Below are positions 38,589 through 48,716 of a DNA stretch of 64,000 nucleotides, one piece after another. Within the stretch, counting starts at the first letter, position 1. The number at the start of each line of letters is the position of its first letter. This DNA is from Pirellulales bacterium (lineage in GTDB: Bacteria > Planctomycetota > Planctomycetia > Pirellulales > JAEUIK01). The notes beneath the pieces are model-generated. The model had not been told where the DNA came from and ran no database searches. It saw nothing but the letters and a program-made list of their open reading frames with translations. The stretch is from NCBI GenBank assembly GCA_019636335.1, contig JAHBXR010000016.1:1-64000 (forward strand), given 5' to 3'. The position numbers were made by a program, and so were the translations under genes.

Positions 38589-40721
38589 GTGACCATGAAG
38601 CTACGAGTCTCCTACTTGCGATGCGCCTGGATGGTCGCCGCATTGGCCATCTGCGGTGGGGTCGCGTATTCCGAAGAGACCGCTCCCAGCTCGGCGACCG
38701 ACGAGTTGTCGATCGTACGTTCCGAGCTGCGTAGCGTCATTCAGGACGCACGCAGCAAGGTCTTTCCGGCGCTGGTAAATATCCAGCTCGTGACGACGAT
38801 GTACGCCGGCGGCAAGGAGATTCGCTCGCGCTCCGTCGGCAGCGGCACGATCGTCGATTCCGCGGGTCACGTGCTTACGAATCAGCACGTGACGAATCGC
38901 GGTCGCCGGTTTCGCTGCACGCTTTACGATCGCCGCGAAGTTCCGGCGACGCTGGTGGGAGAAGATCCCCTCACGGACTTGGCGGTGCTAAAGCTCGATC
39001 TCGAAGCGTTAGGCACCGACGCCTCGAAGTTGACCGTGGCCACGATCGGCGACTCGTCGCAGATCGAGATCGGGGACTTCGTGATGGCAATGGGGAGCCC
39101 GCTGGCATTGTCGCGTTCGGTCACGTTGGGCATCGTGTCGAACACCGAGCGGGTCTTCGCCGGTGGATTGATCGACGACAATAGCGATGCGATGGAGCTC
39201 AGCCCCGGTCAGCGCACCGGCCTGTTTACGCGCTGGATTCAGCACGACGCGTTGATTCAGCCCGGCAACTCGGGGGGCCCGCTGGTCAATCTCCGCGGCG
39301 AGATCATCGGCGTGAACGAGTTGGGGGGCAACCAGATCGGCTTTGCCATTCCGAGCAATCTGGCGAAGCAGGTACTCGAGGCGATCGTCTCCCATGGTGA
39401 AGTGACGCGCAGTTGGCTGGGGGTCGCCCTGCGCCCGATCGACAAGACCGGCTACGAGCGCGGCGTGCTCGTCAATTCGATCGTGACGGGCTCGCCGGCG
39501 GCGCGGGGGGGCCTCAAGCCGGGGGATGTCCTGGTCGAGCTCGACGGCCTGGCCGTCACGGTACGCTTCGCCGAGGAGATCCCGCTTTTGATGCAGAAGA
39601 TCGCTGACCGACCCGTGGGGACGGAGTTGGCGGCGAAGTATCTGCGCGACGGCAGCGAGCATGAAACGCGCATCGTCACGGCCAAGCTTGAAAAAGATCT
39701 CGGTCAAGAAGAAGAGCTGCGAGGTTGGGGCATGACCGCGATCGAGATTACCGCGTTGGCAGCGTTGCAGCGCCGGCTTACCACGACCGATGGCGTGCTC
39801 ATTACCGGCGTGCGCGGCGGTGGTAGCGCGGCCAGCGCACGCCCCCCGCTGGGAACGGCCGATGTGTTGCGGGCCATCGACGGCAAGCCCGTCAAGAACA
39901 TGAGTGACTTGCTGGCCATCTACGAAGAGCTATCCAAACGCGAACCGGCGCCCGAGAAGATTCTGATCGAGTTCGAACGACGGGGGGACAACTACGTCAC
40001 GGTGCTCGAGCCGGCGGAAGACAAGGAACAGCCGGAACCACCGCGTTCGCTGCCCAAGGCCTGGCTCGGCGTGGCGGTTCAACCATTGCTGGCGGACCTG
40101 GCCACGCTGATGAACTTGAAAGAGCCGGGATTCCGCGTCACGCAGGTCTATCCCGGCACGACCGCCGCCACGGCGGGCTTACAAGTAGGAGACGTCATCA
40201 CGCAACTCAACGGCCGCAAGGTGGCGCCGCGGCGTCCCGAAGATGCCGGGTTGTTCCAGCGAGAGCTGCGCGCCCTCGACATCGGAGAAAAGGCCGCATT
40301 GACTCTGTTGCGCCAGGGCGAGCCGCTCGAGATCGAGGTGGCACTCGAGGCGAGCCGCACCCTGCCGGACGAAACGCGCCGCGAGCACAACGGCGATTTC
40401 GATCTGCTGGTCCGCGAAATTACATTCTTCGACCGGGTCGAGCATCGCTGGGACGACGACGTCCGGGGCGTCATTGTGTTGAGTGCCGAGCCGGCCGGTT
40501 GGGCCGGGCTGGCCGGGGTGTCTGCCGGCGATCTGATCCAGAAGATCGGCGAATCGCCGGTCACGGATGTGGCCACCTTCCGTCAGGCGCTTGACAAGAC
40601 GGCCGATCAAAAGCCGCCGCGGGTGGTGTTCGAGATTCTGCGCGGCGTGCAGACGCGTTTTCAATTCGCGGAACCAGAATGGGATCCGCTCGGCAAGGAA
40701 GAAACCACGAGCGACAAGTAG
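38589..40721 (+). CDS. HtrA/Do-like trypsin-family serine protease with multiple PDZ domains
   Basis: This 710-residue exported protease is a quality-control type enzyme of the envelope. An N-terminal hydrophobic signal (CAWMVAALAICGGVAYS) precedes a trypsin-like domain at about residues 45-265 with an intact triad: His100 in VLTNQHV, Asp130 in DPLTDLAVL, Ser228 in PGNSGGPLVN. Four PDZ-like segments follow, including SWLGVALRPIDKTGYERG, WLGVAVQPLLADLATLMN with GLQVGDVITQLNG, and AGVSAGDLIQKIGESPV. Typical Do proteases have two. GTG at 38589 has AGGG nearby; ATG at 38595 is an alternative start. It precedes a pseudoprotease by 21 bases. Confidence 0.9.
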   Translation: MTMKLRVSYLRCAWMVAALAICGGVAYSEETAPSSATDELSIVRSELRSVIQDARSKVFPALVNIQLVTTMYAGGKEIRSRSVGSGTIVDSAGHVLTNQHVTNRGRRFRCTLYDRREVPATLVGEDPLTDLAVLKLDLEALGTDASKLTVATIGDSSQIEIGDFVMAMGSPLALSRSVTLGIVSNTERVFAGGLIDDNSDAMELSPGQRTGLFTRWIQHDALIQPGNSGGPLVNLRGEIIGVNELGGNQIGFAIPSNLAKQVLEAIVSHGEVTRSWLGVALRPIDKTGYERGVLVNSIVTGSPAARGGLKPGDVLVELDGLAVTVRFAEEIPLLMQKIADRPVGTELAAKYLRDGSEHETRIVTAKLEKDLGQEEELRGWGMTAIEITALAALQRRLTTTDGVLITGVRGGGSAASARPPLGTADVLRAIDGKPVKNMSDLLAIYEELSKREPAPEKILIEFERRGDNYVTVLEPAEDKEQPEPPRSLPKAWLGVAVQPLLADLATLMNLKEPGFRVTQVYPGTTAATAGLQVGDVITQLNGRKVAPRRPEDAGLFQRELRALDIGEKAALTLLRQGEPLEIEVALEASRTLPDETRREHNGDFDLLVREITFFDRVEHRWDDDVRGVIVLSAEPAGWAGLAGVSAGDLIQKIGESPVTDVATFRQALDKTADQKPPRVVFEILRGVQTRFQFAEPEWDPLGKEETTSDK

Positions 40722-40742
40722 CTCATAACCAGGGAGAGTGAC

Positions 40743-41624
40743 ATGCCGTTGGGCCGTACTGTGCGTGGACGCATTTTCGCAAGCGTATGTCTTGCCGTGG
40801 CGATTTCGCTGGCAGGCGCGCCTGCCGCGGCCGACGATGCTGCCGAGCTGAAGGGCTTGCTCGACGCCAAGTCGAGCAGCATCGTCACCCTCAAGACGGT
40901 GGTGCAAATGCGCATCGGCGGACGGGGCGCCGGCAACGAGCAGGAGATCGAATCCGAGGTCGCCGGCGCGATGATCTCGCCCGAGGGACTGGTGATCTGC
41001 TCGAACATGCAGCTCAGCGGGCCGGCCAGCGCCGTACGGCGCATGCTGGGGGGGAACATGCCCGGGCTGAACATCAGCTCGGATGTGACGAGCGTCAAAG
41101 TCGTGCTGGGGCCCGACGATGAAGAGCTCGACGCGAAGATCCTCGCTCGCGACGAGGATCTCGATCTTGCCTGGGTGCAAGTCGAAAAGCCCGAGAAGTC
41201 ATTCGACGCAATCGATCTGAAGAAGTCGGCCGAGGCGGAACTCGGCGAGCGCCTGGTCGGCGTGCGCCGCATGGGCAAGATGTTCGATCGCACTCCCGTA
41301 GTGGCTCTGGCCACGGTCGTTGGTCACTTGGACCGACCGCGGACCTTGCTGGTACCGCAGGAAGAATTGACGCCGCTGATCGGGTTGCCGGTCTTTAATC
41401 GAACGGGCGACCTCGTGGGGATCGTCGTCACGCAACTGCCCGAGGCCGGCGACGCAGCCGGGGGCGCGAATCCCATGACCGCCCTGCTGAGCATGGCTTC
41501 CTCGATGCAGGAAGGCCTCACCGGCTTAATCCTGCCGGCGGCGCAGGTGCTGCGCGCGACGGAACGCGCCCAGGCGGGGGACGGCGAAAGTGAAAAGCCA
41601 TCTGAAGAGGCGGCAGCGCAGTAG
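40743..41624 (+). CDS. trypsin-fold paralogue lacking catalytic residues (pseudoprotease)
   Basis: This 293-residue protein has a signal peptide (FASVCLAVAISLAGAPAAA) and a trypsin-like core recognisable by alignment with the preceding gene, but the triad is broken. The His position reads GLVICSNMQL (Met89 where HtrA has His), Asp is kept in DEDLDLAWVQVE, and the Ser motif GNSGGP is replaced by IGLPVFNRTGDLVGIVV. There is no PDZ domain. It starts 21 bases after the active HtrA-like gene and likely forms an operon with it, perhaps as a regulatory or adaptor subunit (inference). Confidence 0.75.
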   Translation: MPLGRTVRGRIFASVCLAVAISLAGAPAAADDAAELKGLLDAKSSSIVTLKTVVQMRIGGRGAGNEQEIESEVAGAMISPEGLVICSNMQLSGPASAVRRMLGGNMPGLNISSDVTSVKVVLGPDDEELDAKILARDEDLDLAWVQVEKPEKSFDAIDLKKSAEAELGERLVGVRRMGKMFDRTPVVALATVVGHLDRPRTLLVPQEELTPLIGLPVFNRTGDLVGIVVTQLPEAGDAAGGANPMTALLSMASSMQEGLTGLILPAAQVLRATERAQAGDGESEKPSEEAAAQ

Positions 41625-41800
41625 AACCGCCAGCGCATTCAGTATCACAAACTCTAATTGAAGCGTGCGCGCGGGTCTGCTCCGCCGCGTGTCCCGCTCG
41701 TTTCCTTGCTGCGCGCGAGCCGATGATCGGCTATACTCGCTCATGACAATCAGCAGGCGGGTCATGAACGCACAGTTACGAACACCCCACCGGGCGAACC

Positions 41801-44800
41801 ATGGCCATTCGTGTCGCGTTGCATCACCAGACTCGCTACGACTATGACCGCGAAGTTCTTCTTTCTCCTCAAATAATCCGTCTGCGACCGGCGCCGCACA
41901 GTCGCACACCGATCCTGAGCTACTCGCTACACGTCGAACCGGACGAGCGGTTCGAAAACTGGCAGCAAGATCCGCACGGCAATTTCCTGGCGCGGTTCGT
42001 CTTTCCCAAGCCGACGCATGCGTTTCGCATTACGGTCGATTTGATCGCCGAGTTGACGGTGATCAACCCGTTCGACTTCTTCGTCGAATCGTCGGCCGAT
42101 GAGTTTCCGTTCGTTTACGAGCCCTGGCTCGCGCGCGAGCTGCGTCCTTATCTCGAGACGGAGCCGGTCGGTCCCCAGTTGTCCACGCTGCTCGCCTCGA
42201 TCGATCGGCGGCGCCGCAACACGGTCGATTTTCTCGTCGACTTGAATCAACGGCTGCAAGAGGCGATCCAGTACACGATTCGCCTCGAGCCGGGCGTGCA
42301 GACTTGTGAAGAAACGCTCGCGCGCGCCTCGGGCTCGTGCCGCGACTCGGCCTGGCTGCTGGTGCAGATTCTGCGCAACCTGGGGCTCGCCGCGCGATTC
42401 GTGTCGGGCTACCTGATTCAACTCGTTCCCGACGTGAAGCCGCTCGATGGTCCCGCCGGCGCGCCGCAGGACTTCACCGATCTGCACGCCTGGACCGAGG
42501 TTTACGTGCCCGGCGCGGGCTGGATCGGCTTCGATCCCACGTCGGGCCTGTTGGCCGGCGAGGGTCATATCCCGCTGGCCTGCACGCCCGAGCCGGCGAG
42601 CGCCGCCCCGATCACCGGCGCGGTCGAGAAGTGCGAGTGCGAGTTTCATCACACGATGTCGGTCTCGCGAGTACACGAGGATCCGCGCGTTACGAAACCG
42701 TACCGCGACACGGAATGGGCCACGATCGAGGCGCTCGGGCACGCGATCGACAAACGTCTCGAGAAGCACGACGTGCGGCTCACCATGGGGGGGGAACCGA
42801 CCTTCGTGTCGATCGACGACATGGACGGAGCCGAGTGGAACGTGGCGGCGGTGGGCCCGATGAAGCGCAAGCTGTCGGAGCAATTGATTCGCCGCCTGCA
42901 AAAGCTCTTCGCACCGAACGCGTTGTTGCACTTCGGTCAGGGGAAGTGGTATCCCGGCGAGCCGCTGCCGCGGTGGGCGCTGGCCTGTTATTGGCGTGCC
43001 GACGGACAGCCCGTATGGGAAGACGCCGAGCTCATTGCCCGCGAGGGAGAAAAGTACGGCCACAAGGCCGAGGACGCGGCCAAGTTCGTGCATCAACTGG
43101 CCGAAGAACTGAACGTCGAGGCGGGCTGGGCCGTGCCGGCATATGAGGATATCTGGCACTATCTCGCGAAAGAGCGGCGGCTGCCGAACAACGTCGATCC
43201 GCGCGACTCGAAGCTCGAAAGCGCCGAAGACCGCGCCCGCCTGGCGCAAGTGTTCGAGCGTGGACTGGGCGAGGCGGTGGGGTTCGTGCTGCCGCTCGAG
43301 CGTCAGTGGTGGCAGGGCAAGGCCCGCTGGCGCAGCGGACCGTGGCCGGTGCGCAGCGATGCTCTGTTTCTATTGCCGGGCGATTCGCCCATCGGGTTGC
43401 GTCTGCCGCTCGATTCGCTGCCGCACGTCGAGGCGGGAGACCGGCGATACTTCGGCCCGCTCGACCCCACGGCGCCACGTGCTTCGCTCCCCGATTACCC
43501 TGGACGCGCTCGGCAACCTCGCTTGCAGCCGGTCGATTCCGCGGAAACTGCCGCGCGGCGTCGCGAGCAGCACAAGCTCAGGGCGGCGACGCCCGATACC
43601 ACGCCGACGGAAGTGATTCGCACGGCGCTCTGTGTCGAGCCGCGCGACGGCACGCTTCACGTGTTCATGCCGCCGGTCGAACGTCTGGAAGACTATCTCG
43701 ATCTCGTGGGCGCGATCGAGGCGACTGCCAAGGAACTCGAGACACCGGTCGTGGTCGAGGGCTACCCGCCGCCGGCCGACTATCGCCTGGGGAACTTCAA
43801 GGTGACGCCCGATCCTGGGGTGATCGAAGTCAACACACCTCCCGCGCGCGATTGGGATGAGCTGGTGCGCATCACCACCTCGCTGTACGAGGAAGCGCGA
43901 CAGACACGACTCGGCACCGAAAAGTTCGCCTACGACGGCAAGCATACGGGCACGGGTGGGGGCAACCACGTGGTGCTCGGCGGACCGACTCCGCTCGACA
44001 GCCCCTTCTTGCGCCGGCCCGACTTGCTGCGTAGCTTGATCGGCTACTGGAACAATCATCCGGCGCTTTCGTACCTGTTCTCCGGCGCGTTTATCGGACC
44101 GACGAGCCAGGCGCCGCGGGTCGACGAAGGTCGGCGCGATGCGATCTTCGAACTGGAGCTCGCCTTCGCGCAAGTGCCGGAGCCGAAGCTCGCCTCGGGC
44201 TTCGAGTGTCCGCCCTGGATGGTGGATCGCCTGTTCCGCAACCTGCTCACCGATCTGACGGGCAACACGCATCGCGCGGAGTTTTGCATCGACAAGCTCT
44301 ACTCGCCCGACAGCTCGAGCGGGCGACTCGGGCTGGTCGAATTCCGCGCCTTCGAAATGCCGCCGCACGCGCGGATGAGCCTGACGCAGCAGCTTCTATT
44401 GCGGGCGCTGGTGGCGAGGTTCTGGGAAGAGCCGTATCGCGCCAGGCTCGTGCGTTGGGGCACAACGTTGCACGATCGCTACCTGTTGCCCTATTTTGTC
44501 GAACGAGACTTCGGCGACGTGATCGAAGAGACAAGACGGGCAGGATTTCCGCTTTCTGCGGCCTGGTTTGCCCCCCATTTTGAGTTCCGATTCCCTCACA
44601 TTGGGACGATTGTGCATGACGGTGTTGAGCTAGAATTGAGACAAGCGATCGAGCCCTGGTACGTGCTGGGCGAAGAGCCTGGCGCCGGTGGCACGGCGCG
44701 CTATGTCGACTCGTCGGTCGAACGACTCCAAGTCAGGGTGAAGGGCATGACGTCCACGCGCCACGCGATCGCTTGCAATGGTCGGCGCGTGCCGCTGCAC

Positions 44801-45139
44801 CCGACGGGAGTCGAGGGAGAGTTCGTGGCGGCCGTGCGCTATCGCGCCTGGCAACCGCCGAGCTGCCTGCACCCGATGATTGGCATTCACACGCCGCTCG
44901 TTTTCGACATCGTGGATCTGTGGCACGAGCGCAGCCTGGGGGGCTGCACCTACCACGTGGCACATCCCGGTGGCCGCAATTACACCACATCACCCGTCAA
45001 CGCCTACGAGGCCGAGAGTCGCCGCGCCGCACGCTTTTTTCCCACGGGGCATACCGGGGGGCATCTCTCGCTCGCCGACGAACGTCCTTGTCCTGAGTAT
45101 CCGTTGACGCTCGACCTACGCCGCAATCCCACCGCATGA
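41801..45139 (+). CDS. transglutaminase-like protein with C-terminal DUF2126
   Basis: This 1112-residue protein begins with an N-terminal transglutaminase-type domain (about 1-290): bacterial transglutaminase N-region (HHQTRYDYDREV), then the thiol core with Cys180 in SGSCRDSAW, His229 in DLHAWTEV and Asp245 in WIGFDPTSG. The remaining roughly 820 residues are DUF2126, including LTMGGEPTFVSIDDMDGAEW, QGKWYPGEPLPRWAL and GKHTGTGGGNHVVLGG. No signal peptide is seen. The stop overlaps the next ATG by 4 bp. The three-gene set is known from comparative genomics as a predicted peptide-forming or modifying cluster without assigned chemistry. Confidence 0.92.
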   Translation: MAIRVALHHQTRYDYDREVLLSPQIIRLRPAPHSRTPILSYSLHVEPDERFENWQQDPHGNFLARFVFPKPTHAFRITVDLIAELTVINPFDFFVESSADEFPFVYEPWLARELRPYLETEPVGPQLSTLLASIDRRRRNTVDFLVDLNQRLQEAIQYTIRLEPGVQTCEETLARASGSCRDSAWLLVQILRNLGLAARFVSGYLIQLVPDVKPLDGPAGAPQDFTDLHAWTEVYVPGAGWIGFDPTSGLLAGEGHIPLACTPEPASAAPITGAVEKCECEFHHTMSVSRVHEDPRVTKPYRDTEWATIEALGHAIDKRLEKHDVRLTMGGEPTFVSIDDMDGAEWNVAAVGPMKRKLSEQLIRRLQKLFAPNALLHFGQGKWYPGEPLPRWALACYWRADGQPVWEDAELIAREGEKYGHKAEDAAKFVHQLAEELNVEAGWAVPAYEDIWHYLAKERRLPNNVDPRDSKLESAEDRARLAQVFERGLGEAVGFVLPLERQWWQGKARWRSGPWPVRSDALFLLPGDSPIGLRLPLDSLPHVEAGDRRYFGPLDPTAPRASLPDYPGRARQPRLQPVDSAETAARRREQHKLRAATPDTTPTEVIRTALCVEPRDGTLHVFMPPVERLEDYLDLVGAIEATAKELETPVVVEGYPPPADYRLGNFKVTPDPGVIEVNTPPARDWDELVRITTSLYEEARQTRLGTEKFAYDGKHTGTGGGNHVVLGGPTPLDSPFLRRPDLLRSLIGYWNNHPALSYLFSGAFIGPTSQAPRVDEGRRDAIFELELAFAQVPEPKLASGFECPPWMVDRLFRNLLTDLTGNTHRAEFCIDKLYSPDSSSGRLGLVEFRAFEMPPHARMSLTQQLLLRALVARFWEEPYRARLVRWGTTLHDRYLLPYFVERDFGDVIEETRRAGFPLSAAWFAPHFEFRFPHIGTIVHDGVELELRQAIEPWYVLGEEPGAGGTARYVDSSVERLQVRVKGMTSTRHAIACNGRRVPLHPTGVEGEFVAAVRYRAWQPPSCLHPMIGIHTPLVFDIVDLWHERSLGGCTYHVAHPGGRNYTTSPVNAYEAESRRAARFFPTGHTGGHLSLADERPCPEYPLTLDLRRNPTA

Positions 45140-47697
45140 AGACACCCCTGGCGACTTCCACTGAACCTGCCGGCGGCATGCTGGCCGGCTATGCTCCGCC
45201 AGAGGGAGAGTTCGATGAATTGTACGCGGCCACTGGGACGGTTCGTCCGCATTGGCGCGCCCTGGCCGATTCGCTGGCCAAGGTGGGGCCCGAAGAGTTT
45301 GCGCGCCGCCGCGATCAGGCCCTGCGACACATCGCGGAAAATGGCGTCACGTACAACGCCTTTGGCGATCCTGGCGAGACGGCACGGCCGTGGGATCTCG
45401 ACCTGTTGCCCGTAGCGCTGGCGGCCGACGAGTGGCGTGCGATCAGCGCGGGGCTCGTGCAGCGTGCGAAGCTGCTCAATCGCGTGCTGGCCGACCTGTA
45501 TGGCCCACAGCGCTTGCTCTCCGAAGGGTTGGTCCCGGCCGAACTCTTGTTCGAGCATCCCGGCTTCCATCGCGAGTTGCACGGTCAGCGTCACGCGCAC
45601 GACCTTTACCTGCACATGTACGCCGCCGATTTGGCGCGTTCGGCCGATGGTCGTTGGTGGGTCGTGTCCGATCAGACCGATGCCCCGCTGGGCGCAGGCT
45701 ATGCGCTCGAGAATCGCATCGTTGTTTCGCGCATGTTGCCCGAGGTGATTCGCGCCTGCCAGGTGCAACGGCACGCGCCGTTCTTCATGGCCCTGCAACA
45801 GACGCTGCGCGAGCTGGCGCCCGAGCGGCGCGAGAATCCGCGGATTGTGCTGTTGAGCCAGGGTCCGGCGAGCGCGCACTACTTCGAGGACGCGTACCTG
45901 GCGCGGTATATGGGCTATACGCTGGTCGAGACGGGAGATCTCGCCGTGCGGCACGATCGCGTGCTGCTGAAGACGCTGGCCGGTCTGCTGCCGGTGGACG
46001 TGATCTTGCGGCGTATGAGCGACGGGCTGGCCGATCCGCTCGAGCTGGGCGGCGATTCGATGCTGGGCGTGCCAGGACTGATCGAAGCGGTGCGCGCGGG
46101 GCACGTAGCCGTGGCGAATGCGCTCGGCAGCTCGCTGGTCGAATCGCCCGCCTTCATGTCGTACTTGCCGAGTCTCTGCCGCGCCCTCATGGGAGACGAG
46201 CTGCAATTGCCTTCGGTGGCCACCTGGTGGTGCGGCGATGCGGCGGCGCGGCAACACGTGTTGGCGAATCTCGACGCCCTGGCACTGCGCCCGGCCTACC
46301 GAGCCACGGGCGCCCGCGCCGCCGAATATGCCCGCAATGCACGACCGACCAACGATCTGATCGAGGCGATCGAACGGCATCCCTCCCGCTTTATCGGCCA
46401 GGAAGACGTCACGCGTTCGACGGCCCCTACATGGTCGAACGCGGGTCTGCGGCCGACGCACGTGGCGCTGCGCGTGTTCCTCGTGGCAACCGAGAACTCG
46501 TACATTGCCCTGCCGGGGGGATTGGTGCGCGTCTCGCGCGATCCGGCGCAGTTGGACCGTTCGGTACTCGGCGGCGACGGCAGCAAGGACGTGTGGGTGC
46601 CCGCCGAAGGCCCCGTGCGCGAGGTAAGCCTGCTCCATCCGCCTGGCCAGCAGCTCGAGCTGCGCCGTAGCGAGGCGGAACTTCCTAGCCGCGTGGCCGA
46701 CAACCTCTTCTGGCTCGGCCGGCAGATCGAACGTGCGGACGGCACGTGCCGCCTGCTGCGGACGATTCTAACCAGGCTGACGAGCGAACACGACGTCGCC
46801 ACGATGACCGAACTCGATCCGCTGCTCCGCTGCCTGGCGGCACAGGGACAGCTCGAGCCGGGTTTCGTCATCGAAGGGATCCGGCAGCAACTGCCCGCGA
46901 TCGAACGCGTATTGCCGGCGGCGATCTTCGATCCATCGCTCGGCGCGAGCCTGTCGGCGACGCTGGCATCGATGCATCGCGTCGGCTCGCTGGTGCGCGA
47001 TCGGATCTCGATCGACTGCTGGCGGATCATTCACCGCGTCCACGGCGAGACGCAGCACCTTGCCAGCCGGCTCAGCGTGAGCCTGAGCGAGATCCTGGTG
47101 CTCGTGAACCGCGTGGTGATCGACCTGGCGGCGTTTGCCGGCATGGTCGACGAAAGCATGACGCGGACGCAGGGCTGGCGTTTCCTCGATATTGGCCGGC
47201 GGATGGAGCGCGCCCTGCACATCATCGCGCTCGCACAAAACATGCTGATCGATGTCGATCCGCAGGATGGCCGCGTGTTCGAGGCCTTCCTCGAAGTGGC
47301 CGACAGCCTAATGACCTATCGTTCGCGCTATCTGGCGACGCTGCAGCCGGCGCCGGTGCTCGACCTGGTGCTGACCGACGAGACGAACCCGCGCTCGGTG
47401 GTGTTCCAGTTGATGACGCTGGCCGATCACGTCGATCGTCTGCCGCGCGAGCGGAGTCAGCCGTTGCGTGGTCCGGAACAGCGGATCGTTACCAATTTGC
47501 TGGCGGCCATTCGCACGGTCGACATCGAGACGCTGCGCCGGCTTCCGCACCGGAGCGAGCGAACGAAGCTCGACCAGTTGCTCGGTCGCATGGCCGAGCA
47601 ACTGCCGCGTCTATCGGACCTGATCGCGCACAAGTACCTGGTACACGCGGGCACGCCGCGCCAGTTGGCCGAAGGTCGCACGGAAGAGAACCTCTGA
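45136..47697 (+). CDS. circularly permuted ATP-grasp type 2 protein with alpha-E domain
   Basis: This 853-residue fusion has two parts. Residues of about 50-500 form a circularly permuted ATP-grasp domain (formerly DUF404/407), with VTYNAFGDPGETARPWDLDLLP, AADLARSADGRWWVVSDQTDAPLGAGYALENR and FIGQEDVTRSTAPTW. Residues of about 508-850 form an alpha-E helical domain (formerly DUF403), starting RRSEAELPSRVADNLFWLGR. ATP-grasp enzymes form carboxylate-amine bonds, so it may make a small peptide or conjugate; the substrate is unknown. It overlaps the upstream gene by 4 bp and precedes a second transglutaminase gene by 7 bases, giving a tight operon. Confidence 0.92.
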   Translation: MKTPLATSTEPAGGMLAGYAPPEGEFDELYAATGTVRPHWRALADSLAKVGPEEFARRRDQALRHIAENGVTYNAFGDPGETARPWDLDLLPVALAADEWRAISAGLVQRAKLLNRVLADLYGPQRLLSEGLVPAELLFEHPGFHRELHGQRHAHDLYLHMYAADLARSADGRWWVVSDQTDAPLGAGYALENRIVVSRMLPEVIRACQVQRHAPFFMALQQTLRELAPERRENPRIVLLSQGPASAHYFEDAYLARYMGYTLVETGDLAVRHDRVLLKTLAGLLPVDVILRRMSDGLADPLELGGDSMLGVPGLIEAVRAGHVAVANALGSSLVESPAFMSYLPSLCRALMGDELQLPSVATWWCGDAAARQHVLANLDALALRPAYRATGARAAEYARNARPTNDLIEAIERHPSRFIGQEDVTRSTAPTWSNAGLRPTHVALRVFLVATENSYIALPGGLVRVSRDPAQLDRSVLGGDGSKDVWVPAEGPVREVSLLHPPGQQLELRRSEAELPSRVADNLFWLGRQIERADGTCRLLRTILTRLTSEHDVATMTELDPLLRCLAAQGQLEPGFVIEGIRQQLPAIERVLPAAIFDPSLGASLSATLASMHRVGSLVRDRISIDCWRIIHRVHGETQHLASRLSVSLSEILVLVNRVVIDLAAFAGMVDESMTRTQGWRFLDIGRRMERALHIIALAQNMLIDVDPQDGRVFEAFLEVADSLMTYRSRYLATLQPAPVLDLVLTDETNPRSVVFQLMTLADHVDRLPRERSQPLRGPEQRIVTNLLAAIRTVDIETLRRLPHRSERTKLDQLLGRMAEQLPRLSDLIAHKYLVHAGTPRQLAEGRTEENL

Positions 47698-47704
47698 GCT
47701 TGCT

Positions 47705-48595
47705 ATGAATTACCACGTGCGCCATTCGACGACGTACGACTACCACGAGCTGGTGGCGGTCTGCCAGAACGTGGTGCATCTGGCGCCGCGGCCCGTACGG
47801 TGGCAGATCTGCCATCGGCATCGGCTGGTGGTGCGTCCGGCGCCGGCCACGATGCGTCGGCGGAACGATTATTTCGGCAACCCGGTGACTCATTTCGCGA
47901 TTCACGAGGGACACCGCAAGCTAACGATCACCTCGATCAGCCAGGTCGAAGTGCGTCCGCGCCCCGTGCTCGATCCGGCCGACTCTCTGGCGTGGGAAAC
48001 GGTGCGCGATGCGATGCCGAGCGACCGCACTTCGCTGGGGCTCGATACGTATCAGTTTTGCTTTGATTCGCCGCGCATCCCGCGAGGCTTGAACCTGGCC
48101 GAGTACGCGCTCGAGTCGTTCCGACCGCGGCGGCCGATCCTCGAGGCAGCCCTCAATTTCAACTCGCGGATCTTCCACGACTTCTCGTTCGACCCGCACG
48201 CGACGACCGTCTGCACGCCGCTCGACGAGGTCTTCGAAACGCGACGCGGCGTCTGTCAGGATCTGGCCCACGTGGCGGTGGGATGCTTGCGATCGATCGG
48301 GCTGGCGGCGCGGTATGTCAGCGGTTACCTGCGCACGATTCCTCCGCCGGGCAAGCCGCGTCTCGTGGGGGCCGACGTCTCGCACGCCTGGCTGGCCCTG
48401 TACTGCGGACCGCTCGGCTGGATCGACTTCGATCCAACCAACGAGAAGCTGGCCGACACCGACCACATCACCGTGGGCTGGGGACGCGACTACAACGACG
48501 TCTGCCCGATCAATGGCATGTTCATCGGTGGCGGTCAGCACGCCATGCACGTCTCGGTCGACGTCGAGCCGATCGAAGAGAACGGCGTCGAGTAG
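47705..48595 (+). CDS. transglutaminase family protein
   Basis: This 296-residue stand-alone transglutaminase-like protein has an N-terminal beta region (HVRHSTTYDYHELVAVCQNVVHLAPRP) and a thiol core with Cys184 in RRGVCQDLAHV, His228 in DVSHAWLAL and Asp243 in WIDFDPTN, so the triad is intact. The C-terminal HVSVDVEPIEE matches family members that accompany the alpha-E/ATP-grasp fusion. It may hydrolyse or transfer amide bonds of whatever the ATP-grasp partner makes; this is inferred from context. No signal peptide is seen, so it should act in the cytoplasm. Confidence 0.92.
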   Translation: MNYHVRHSTTYDYHELVAVCQNVVHLAPRPVRWQICHRHRLVVRPAPATMRRRNDYFGNPVTHFAIHEGHRKLTITSISQVEVRPRPVLDPADSLAWETVRDAMPSDRTSLGLDTYQFCFDSPRIPRGLNLAEYALESFRPRRPILEAALNFNSRIFHDFSFDPHATTVCTPLDEVFETRRGVCQDLAHVAVGCLRSIGLAARYVSGYLRTIPPPGKPRLVGADVSHAWLALYCGPLGWIDFDPTNEKLADTDHITVGWGRDYNDVCPINGMFIGGGQHAMHVSVDVEPIEENGVE

Positions 48596-48716
48596 CCCCT
48601 CTCGGGGAGCGACCGGCCACCAGCAGGCGTGATTTTTGGAGGGGGATTCGCCGAGCCGGCAGGTTTACAACCGCCAGGTAGGTGTTGCTATTCCGCGAGT
48701 ATAGGAGGCCCGTTCG

